Shown: positions 1-4,325 of the stretch, piece after piece
Layout of the letters: each line of letters begins with the position of its first letter
How positions within the stretch are numbered: the first letter of the stretch is position 1
Source: Betaproteobacteria bacterium
GTDB taxonomy: Bacteria; Pseudomonadota; Gammaproteobacteria; Burkholderiales; SG8-39
Length of the DNA stretch: 5,303 bases
Assembly: GCA_007280315.1 (NCBI GenBank)
Contig: QYQC01000059.1
Location: forward strand, 1-5,303
Direction: 5' to 3'
The notes under the pieces: model-generated
The model's database searches: none
What the model saw: the letters and a program-made list of their open reading frames with translations, nothing else
What the model was told of the DNA's origin: nothing
Program-made: the position numbers and the translations under genes

Positions 1-83
1 CGGTAGGACATCAGGGCGAGCAGCGACAGCACCAGCAGCGCGGAGAGCAGTTCGACCAGCGTGAAGCCGCGCGCGGACTTCAT
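1..83 (-). CDS. gspJ: Type II secretion minor pseudopilin GspJ, N-terminal fragment
   Basis: Only the first 27 codons lie inside the window; the gene continues past the left edge. The visible peptide starts MKSARG and then FTLVELL. This is a class III prepilin leader: basic residues, Gly6 at -1, Phe7 at +1 and Glu11 at +5, followed by a continuous hydrophobic helix. Prepilin peptidase GspO/PilD should cut between Gly6 and Phe7 and methylate Phe7. The assignment to GspJ, a large minor pseudopilin of the GspH-I-J-K tip complex, rests on position directly after gspI plus the LVELL-SALLVLSLLALMSY helix, which is typical of the family. The ATG overlaps the gspI stop as ATGA, and no good Shine-Dalgarno precedes it, so translation is probably coupled to gspI. 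The globular domain is not visible, so the exact identity depends on synteny. Confidence 0.85.
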   Translation of the reverse strand, partial: MKSARGFTLVELLSALLVLSLLALMSY

Positions 84-475
84 CGGCCCGATCCGGGCAC
101 GTTGACGATGAATCCGGCGAGGTGTGCCAGCGAGTGCGTTTCTGTGCTGCCGGCGAAGACACGCACGTCGACGCGGCGGAAAGCCGGGTTGGGCGTGGAG
201 ATGACTTCCTCGCGCCAGCCGAATTCGAGGCCACCCTGGCGCGCCGTGCCGCGCGCGATGCCCAGCGGCAGCCAGTCGGCGCGGGCGCGATGCTCCGCCA
301 GCATATTTTCCGCCACCCAGCCTGCAAGCAGGCGCGAACGCAGCTCGTCTGCGTTGCTCGTGCCGACACCGGCGGCGCGCAGCGCCGACATCAGCGCGAT
401 CGAGACGATGGCGAGTGCAACCAGAACCTCGACCAGCGTAAAACCTTTGCGTTTAGCGCAGCGCGATCTGGCCAT
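80..475 (-). CDS. gspI: Type II secretion minor pseudopilin GspI
   Basis: 131-residue minor pseudopilin, the usual size for GspI. The leader is MARSRCAKRKG, with cleavage expected between Gly11 and Phe12 and Glu16 at mature position 5. A hydrophobic helix follows (about residues 12-35, FTLVEVLVALAIVSIALM), then a small globular domain with the GspI-like pattern AENMLAEHRAR and, later, GWREEV and RRVDVRVF. In the T2SS, GspI starts the tip complex with GspJ and GspK and primes pseudopilus assembly at the inner membrane. I chose the ATG at 475 over an in-frame GTG at 490 because GAGG lies 9 nt before the ATG, while the GTG has no clear ribosome site and would lengthen the leader. The gene overlaps the end of gspH by 23 nt and the start of gspJ by 4 nt, which implies co-translation. 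Confidence 0.93.
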   Translation of the reverse strand: MARSRCAKRKGFTLVEVLVALAIVSIALMSALRAAGVGTSNADELRSRLLAGWVAENMLAEHRARADWLPLGIARGTARQGGLEFGWREEVISTPNPAFRRVDVRVFAGSTETHSLAHLAGFIVNVPGSGR

Positions 476-1001
476 CGGACCTTGCCTCACCCGGCACCAC
501 GCGCACGTCCCCGACTGGAGATCCGGTAACCGAATAACGTTCTACGCCGAGCGACATGGCGATGGCAAACGCGAGCGACGAGCCGTGGGCGGCGAATTCC
601 AGTCGCATCGAGCCCTGTGGCCGCATGTTCTCCACGCGAAAGCCCGCAACCGCTACGCCCTGCGGCAGGGTTCGCGCGCGCAGCAGATCGCCGTCGCGGA
701 TTTCCGCCCAGCCGGTGCTGGGATCGAGGCGCCAGAACCGGTAGCCCGATTCGTCGGCGGTCCACGCGATGGATTTGCCGCTGAGGCGGGCTTCGGTCGC
801 GGCGTAGTCGAGCAGTTGTGCCAGGCGCTCCGACTCGAGCCGCAGCACGGCGCGGTCGTCGGGCCGGGTAATGGTGCTGACCAGACCGACGAAAAGGCCC
901 ATGATCATCAGCACCACCAGCATTTCAATCAGGGTGAATCCCCGGCTCGGTCCCGGGGCGGTCGCGCGGTTTCCCGACGCGTTACTCGTGCTGGCTAACA
1001 T
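453..1001 (-). CDS. gspH: Type II secretion minor pseudopilin GspH
   Basis: 182-residue pseudopilin placed second in the operon, where GspH is expected. The hydrophobic helix after the cleavage site reads FTLIEMLVVLMIMGLFVGLV. Gly21 is at -1, Phe22 at +1 and Glu26 at +5. The rest fits the GspH/FimT pilin-like domain: RLESERLAQLLDYAATEARLSGKSIAW is a family-typical segment, followed by GYRFWRLD and a beta-rich C-terminus. GspH is thought to sit at the pseudopilus tip and connect the tip complex to the GspG shaft. The leader is 21 residues, longer and less basic than those of its neighbours, but the frame offers no other ATG or GTG before the cleavage site, so the ATG at 1001 stands. The gap to gspG is 31 nt. 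The 3' end overlaps gspI by 23 nt. Confidence 0.92.
   Translation of the reverse strand: MLASTSNASGNRATAPGPSRGFTLIEMLVVLMIMGLFVGLVSTITRPDDRAVLRLESERLAQLLDYAATEARLSGKSIAWTADESGYRFWRLDPSTGWAEIRDGDLLRARTLPQGVAVAGFRVENMRPQGSMRLEFAAHGSSLAFAIAMSLGVERYSVTGSPVGDVRVVPGEARSDGQIALR
480..488 (-). promoter_or_regulatory. Ribosome binding site of gspI, inside gspH
   Basis: Read on the minus strand the sequence is GAGGCAAGG. The GAGG core (485-488) ends 9 nt before the ATG at 475, a normal spacing. The alternative GTG at 490 would sit upstream of this element, so the site favours the ATG start. It lies inside the 3' end of the gspH coding region. Confidence 0.6.
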
Positions 1002-1032
1002 TTACCGCTCATGTGCTTGCGTCTTATCGGTC

Positions 1033-1467
1033 CTAAAGATTCCAGGAACCGATATCGGCATCGTTGCCCTCGCCGCCGGGCGCACCGTCGGCGCCGTAGC
1101 TGAAGGTATCGATTTCGCCATGTATGCCCGGATACAGGTACTGGTAAGCATTGCCCCAGGGGTCTCTTGGCAGCCTCTCGATATAACCGCCCGGCTTCCA
1201 GTTGAGCGGAATCGGTGCAGTGGTCGGTTTGGCGAGCAGTGCCTGCAGCCCCTGCTCCGTCGTCGGGTAGCGCTGATTGTCCAGCCGGTACAGTTTCAGC
1301 GCCTGCATCAGGCTCGCTATGTCCTGCTTTGCCGCGATCACCCGCGCCTCGTCGGGGCGGCTGATGATTTTCGGTACTACCAGGGCGGCGAGTATGCCGA
1401 GAATGACAACGACTACCATTATTTCGAGCAAGGTAAAGCCACGTTGCCCGCGAATCCTGATCAGCAT
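1033..1467 (-). CDS. gspG: Type II secretion major pseudopilin GspG
   Basis: 144-residue major pseudopilin, full length for the family, and the main subunit of the periplasmic pseudopilus that drives substrates through the secretin. Leader MLIRIRGQRG is cut after Gly10; Phe11 becomes the methylated N-terminus and Glu15 is the +5 residue. The helix FTLLEIMVVVVILGILAALV is followed by the GspG signature VPKIISRPDEAR and by AKQDIASLMQALKLYRLDNQRYPTTEQGLQAL. Then come the WKPGGYI and DPWGNAYQYLYPG segments. The C-terminal loop YGADGAPGGEGNDADIGSW (Asp127, Asp136 and Asp138 are candidate ligands) matches the calcium-binding loop known in this family. It is the first gene of the minus-strand operon, consistent with the high subunit demand. 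An AAGGA ribosome site lies 10 nt before the ATG. Confidence 0.98.
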   Translation of the reverse strand: MLIRIRGQRGFTLLEIMVVVVILGILAALVVPKIISRPDEARVIAAKQDIASLMQALKLYRLDNQRYPTTEQGLQALLAKPTTAPIPLNWKPGGYIERLPRDPWGNAYQYLYPGIHGEIDTFSYGADGAPGGEGNDADIGSWNL

Positions 1468-1477
1468 GGTCCCGTCG

Positions 1478-1482
1478 TCCTT
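1478..1482 (-). promoter_or_regulatory. Ribosome binding site of gspG
   Basis: AAGGA on the minus strand, 10 nt upstream of the gspG ATG. It lies downstream of the 5' stem-loop at 1492-1516, so the hairpin leaves it exposed. Confidence 0.6.
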
Positions 1483-1491
1483 GTCAAAATT

Positions 1492-1516
1492 GGCGCTCCC
1501 GCGACTCGGCAGCGCC
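1492..1516 (-). promoter_or_regulatory. Stem-loop at predicted 5' end of gspG mRNA
   Basis: A 25-nt symmetric inverted repeat. On the minus strand it reads GGCGCT, a G, CCG, the loop AGTCG, CGG, a G, then AGCGCC. That is 6 bp plus 3 bp separated by one G-G mismatch, with a 5-nt loop. If transcription starts about 7 nt after the minus-strand -10, the transcript would begin near 1517, directly at this stem. It could protect the 5' end of the gspG message or be an operator; only the symmetry is directly seen. It is not a convincing terminator, as only four T residues follow. Confidence 0.45.
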
Positions 1517-1522
1517 CACTTC

Positions 1523-1534
1523 CATTATATAATG
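1523..1534. promoter_or_regulatory. Palindromic bidirectional -10 element
   Basis: CATTATATAATG is a perfect 12-bp palindrome. It contains the consensus sigma-70 -10 hexamer TATAAT on the plus strand (1528-1533) and again on the minus strand (1529 down to 1524), overlapping by 2 bp. For the plus strand, a 4/6 match to the -35 box (TCGGCA, 1506-1511) lies 16 bp upstream. For the minus strand I find no good -35 box. Transcripts would start roughly at 1540 (toward gspC) and 1517 (toward gspG), giving leaders of about 116 and 50 nt. The location between two divergent operons supports a promoter role. Confidence 0.6.
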
Positions 1535-1594
1535 CTTCGACATATGCATCGGGCTGTCTCGAACGGGACGGATGTGATTCGTGCTCCGATGTAT

Positions 1595-1623
1595 CTGGCC
1601 GATTACTGCGCCCGGCCTATACT
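1595..1623 (+). promoter_or_regulatory. Possible second sigma-70 promoter for gspC
   Basis: TATACT at 1618-1623 matches the -10 consensus at 5 of 6 positions. CTGGCC at 1595-1600, a weak 3/6 -35 box, lies exactly 17 bp upstream. A start near 1630 would give a short leader of about 26 nt before the gspC ATG. The match is modest and could occur by chance. Confidence 0.35.
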
Positions 1624-1655
1624 GTTTCCAGCGCGCGAATGGCGATAGGCGAAGA

Positions 1656-2189
1656 ATGCAGGCGCTCCTGTTTGGTCGATCCGGTCTGGCGCAAACGCTG
1701 CTGGTATCGCTACTGACGCTGGTCGCGGTAGCAGTGCTGGGCGCGGTGCTTGCGTACTGGACCTGGGCCTGGTTTGCCCCGCGCGCAGAGCCGCGCGCGC
1801 AGGCAACCGCGGCGCAAGGCGGCAGCGTCGCATCCGCCGGCGCGATTTTCGGCAACGTGCCGCGCGCCCAGGTAGCAGCGCCAACCGGAATAGCCATCAG
1901 GCTGCTAGGCGTAGTCGCTGCCTCGGCTGGCCGGCGCGGCTACGCGGTGGTGCAGCTTGAAGCGAAACAGATTCTGGCGGTGCACGAAGGCGAGGACATC
2001 GCCCCCGGCATACGACTGGCCGAGGTTCATCCGGAGCAGGTCATCCTGGAGCGCAACGGGGTGCGCGAAACGCTCGCATGGCCGCAGAGAAAAGGCTACG
2101 TTGACCCGTCCGCGCAGGCGGCGCAGGCGGCGCAGGCGGCTGCCGCGAAAGTGGCGGGCGCCGCAGGCCGGCGCAATGAACGTGAATAG
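1656..2189 (+). CDS. gspC: Type II secretion protein GspC (short, HR domain only)
   Basis: 177-residue bitopic inner-membrane protein linking the T2SS inner-membrane platform to the secretin GspD. Residues 1-13 are cytoplasmic and residues 14-40 form one transmembrane helix. An Ala-rich linker follows, then the periplasmic homology region (about 63-143). Its hallmarks are AIFG (63-66), IRLLGVVA (81-88), YAVVQLEAKQ (96-105), the turn HEGEDIAPGIRLAEV (110-124) and VILERNGVRETLAW (129-142). Homology-region contacts are known to be with the secretin N0 domain. No C-terminal PDZ or coiled-coil domain is present, unlike the long GspC of enterobacteria and Vibrio; short forms are known in betaproteobacteria. 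Instead the tail is low-complexity Ala/Gln with AQA repeats. The ATG at 1656 was preferred to an in-frame GTG at 1581 because an AGG lies 6 nt before it and the MQALLFGRSGL start suits the family. It leads the gspCDE block. Confidence 0.88.
   Translation: MQALLFGRSGLAQTLLVSLLTLVAVAVLGAVLAYWTWAWFAPRAEPRAQATAAQGGSVASAGAIFGNVPRAQVAAPTGIAIRLLGVVAASAGRRGYAVVQLEAKQILAVHEGEDIAPGIRLAEVHPEQVILERNGVRETLAWPQRKGYVDPSAQAAQAAQAAAAKVAGAAGRRNERE
2112..2138 (+). repeat. Three perfect 9-bp tandem repeats in gspC
   Basis: The unit GCGCAGGCG occurs three times head to tail and encodes Ala-Gln-Ala three times (residues 153-161), followed by more Ala codons. The unit is a multiple of three, so slippage would change tail length without breaking the frame. 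It lies in the disordered tail after the homology region. Confidence 0.9.
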
Positions 2190-2249
2190 AACGCATGATT
2201 TTCAAGTGAAGTCGTCATTGCAGATTCAGTACGTCCTTGAGGAACTTTC
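2190..2249 (+). promoter_or_regulatory. gspC-gspD spacer with strong gspD ribosome binding site
   Basis: A 60-bp spacer, relatively AT-rich. TTGAGGAA near its end contains GAGGA (2239-2243), 6 nt before the gspD ATG at 2250; this is the best Shine-Dalgarno of the plus-strand block and fixes the gspD start. I see no convincing terminator or promoter, so gspC and gspD are probably co-transcribed. Confidence 0.65.
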
Positions 2250-4325
2250 ATGAAGCATTGCCGCTTGTTGCGAACAGGTTTTCTGTGGCTGGCTGTTTTG
2301 ATTTCGAGCGGCCCCGCGTGGTCCGCCGACACCGCCCCGGCGGAGGGCCCCGGCGCAAAGGCGGCGGCGCGACCGAGCGGCCCCGATGTGGTTACGCTCA
2401 ATTTCGTCAACGCCGATATCGAGGGCGTGGTGAAGGCGGTAGGTGAAATCACCGGCAAGAACTTCGTTCTGGATCCGCGCGTCAAGGGCACGGTCAACAT
2501 CATTTCGGCCAAGCCGATGTCGCGCGCCCTGGTGTACCAGGTGTTCCTGTCGGCGATGCGCCTGCAGGGCTTCAGCGCGGTCGAGGAGCGGGGTCTGGTG
2601 ATGATCGTCCCCGAGGCCGAGGCCAAGGCGCACCGCAGCCCTACGCTGGCGCCGGAGGAGCGGTCGCGCGGCGGTGGCGATATCATCCAGACGCAGGTGT
2701 TCCGGCTGAAGCACGAATCGGCGAATCTGCTGGTGCCGGTTTTGCGCCCGCTGCTCACCACCAACAACAGCATCACCGCCTACCAGAATAACAGCACGCT
2801 GGTCATTACGGACTACGCGAGCAACCTGCAGCGCATTGAAAAAATCATCGACTCGATCGACCAGCCGAACGATTCGGATTCGATCATTCTCCCGCTTCAG
2901 TATGCCTCCGCGCTTGACGTTGCGCAGACCATCAGCCGCCTGATCGCCGACCCGGCGCAGGCCGCGGCCGATCCGACGCACCGCGTGACGATCAGCGCGG
3001 ATGCGCGTTCGAACAGCGTGCTGGCGCATGCGGGCGACCGCTCGCGCCTGGTGCGGGTGCGCCAGCTGGTGGCGATGCTTGATACGCCCACCAGCGCAGG
3101 CGGCAATATTCATGTGATCTATCTGAAGAATGCCCAGGCGGTGAAACTGGCCGAAGTTCTGCGCGCGATCCATTCCGGCGATGCCGCGATAGGGCAGACG
3201 CCGAGCGCAGCGCCTGCGACCGGATCGTCGCCGCTGGGCCAGGCGCCCGCGGTTGCGCAAAGCAGCGCCAGCAGGCCCGGCATCGTGCAGGCGGATGCGG
3301 CGACGAATTCGATAATCATCACCGCCCCCGATGCGATCTACAATAATCTGCGCGCCGTGGTGGAGAAACTCGACGTGCGTCGGGCGCAGGTGTATGTGGA
3401 GGCGTTGATCGCCGAGGTCACCGCCGACAAGACGGCGGAATTCGGCATCCAGTGGCAGAATCTGACCGGTTTGGGCAAGAGCACCGCGCAGGGATTCGGC
3501 GGCACCAATTTCGGCACTGCCGCGCAGAATATCGCCGGTATCGCGTCGAATCCGGCCGCGGTGGGCCATGGCCTGAATATCGGCGTGGTGAAAGGATCGA
3601 TCAAGCTCCCGGGCGTGGCCGGCGCCGAGATTCTGAACATCGGCCTGCTGGTGCGCGCGCTCGAGGCCGACGCCAACGCCAACATTCTGTCCACGCCGAC
3701 GCTGCTCACGCTCGACAACGAAGAGGCGAAGATCGTGATCGGCCAGAATGTCCCGTTCATCACCGGCTCCTACGCCGTGTCGGCCGCCGCCACCACGCCG
3801 ACACCGTTTCAGACGGTGGAGCGCAAGGACGTCGGATTGACGCTGAGGATCAAGCCGCAGATTTCCGAAGGCGGCGCGGTCCGGTTGCAGATTTTCCAGG
3901 AAGTGTCCAACGTGCTCGACAGCACCAATGCGTCCGGCGTGATCACGCGAAAACGCTCGGTCGAATCGACGGTGCTGGTCGATGACGGCCAGATCGTCGT
4001 GATCGGCGGATTGATCGAGGATTCGGTCAAGGACGGCGTCGAAAAAATTCCCGGACTGGGCGACATTCCTATACTGGGGGGGCTGTTCAAGTACAACACG
4101 CGCTCGCGCAGCAAGACCAACCTCATGGTGTTTCTGAAGCCGACGTTGATCCGCAGCGCAGCGAGCGCCGATTCACTCAGCAGCGATCGTTACGACTACA
4201 TCCTGGGCGAGCAGGTCAAGGCGAGGCCGGCGCCAAGCGTTCTTCCCGACCTGGGATCGCCCAGTCTGCCGCCGCGCCAGAATGTGCCTGCGGCGGCAGC
4301 GGACAAACCCGCTGCGCCGAAATGA
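2250..4325 (+). CDS. gspD: Type II secretion outer-membrane secretin GspD
   Basis: 691-residue secretin, normal family length, forming the multimeric outer-membrane channel for folded exoproteins. A Sec signal peptide (charged start, hydrophobic core about 10-19) ends near AWSA, residues 23-26. Domains in order: N0 (about 47-121, LNFVNADIEGVVKAVGEITGK), N1 (about 147-206, FRLKHESANLLVPVLRPLL), N2 (about 211-283), N3 (about 286-375, IHVIYLKNAQAVKLAEVL) and the secretin barrel (about 380-635). N3 carries a 35-residue Ala/Ser/Pro/Gln-rich insert (310-344), a common feature of its loop. Barrel markers are VYVEALIAEV (381-390), the gate motif VPFITG (501-506, with Gly506), RKDVGLTLRIKPQI, and IPGLGDIPILGGLFK (600-614). 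The C-terminal stretch RYDYILGEQ (647-655) resembles the secretin S-domain region; a Pro/Ala tail follows. No lipobox is present, so outer-membrane targeting would need a pilotin or a pilotin-independent route. Confidence 0.98.
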   Translation: MKHCRLLRTGFLWLAVLISSGPAWSADTAPAEGPGAKAAARPSGPDVVTLNFVNADIEGVVKAVGEITGKNFVLDPRVKGTVNIISAKPMSRALVYQVFLSAMRLQGFSAVEERGLVMIVPEAEAKAHRSPTLAPEERSRGGGDIIQTQVFRLKHESANLLVPVLRPLLTTNNSITAYQNNSTLVITDYASNLQRIEKIIDSIDQPNDSDSIILPLQYASALDVAQTISRLIADPAQAAADPTHRVTISADARSNSVLAHAGDRSRLVRVRQLVAMLDTPTSAGGNIHVIYLKNAQAVKLAEVLRAIHSGDAAIGQTPSAAPATGSSPLGQAPAVAQSSASRPGIVQADAATNSIIITAPDAIYNNLRAVVEKLDVRRAQVYVEALIAEVTADKTAEFGIQWQNLTGLGKSTAQGFGGTNFGTAAQNIAGIASNPAAVGHGLNIGVVKGSIKLPGVAGAEILNIGLLVRALEADANANILSTPTLLTLDNEEAKIVIGQNVPFITGSYAVSAAATTPTPFQTVERKDVGLTLRIKPQISEGGAVRLQIFQEVSNVLDSTNASGVITRKRSVESTVLVDDGQIVVIGGLIEDSVKDGVEKIPGLGDIPILGGLFKYNTRSRSKTNLMVFLKPTLIRSAASADSLSSDRYDYILGEQVKARPAPSVLPDLGSPSLPPRQNVPAAAADKPAAPK

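Larger units (their letters stand above)
1468..1655. other. Divergent intergenic control region between gspG and gspC
   Basis: 188 bp without a supportable gene. It is less GC-rich than the flanking coding sequence around 1521-1550. It must carry the promoters for both divergent T2SS blocks. Visible elements, entered separately, are a stem-loop sequence (1492-1516), a palindromic double -10 (1523-1534) and a second possible gspC promoter (1595-1623). I recognise no binding site for a specific regulator. Confidence 0.8.

Noticed and set aside
102..998. Open frame of 298 codons on the plus strand, opposite gspI and gspH
   Set aside because: It lies across two well-supported pseudopilin genes on the other strand, has no family resemblance and a low-complexity Arg/Ala composition.
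1597..1609. Possible sigma-54 promoter (TGGC ... TGC) upstream of gspC
   Set aside because: The GG and GC pairs are 9 nt apart instead of the required 10, and the flanking consensus bases are poor.
1581..1655. GTG start giving a 25-residue N-terminal extension of GspC
   Set aside because: The extension is not family-like, has no clear ribosome site, and would overlap the possible -10 at 1618-1623. The ATG at 1656 has a better-placed AGG and starts directly before the expected transmembrane helix.
871..1716. Open frame of 281 codons on the plus strand across gspH, gspG and the intergenic region
   Set aside because: It would cover the divergent promoter region and overlap gspC in another frame. 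The translation is Arg/Cys-rich with no domain pattern.
1957..2253. Plus-strand open frame of 98 codons bridging gspC and gspD
   Set aside because: It is an out-of-frame reading of gspC with a poly-Arg stretch created by the 9-bp repeats, and has no start signal of its own.
2226..3569. Long open frame of 447 codons on the minus strand, opposite gspD
   Set aside because: It is antisense to a confidently identified secretin gene. Its translation is Arg/His/Ala-rich with no recognisable domain, typical of shadow frames in GC-rich DNA.
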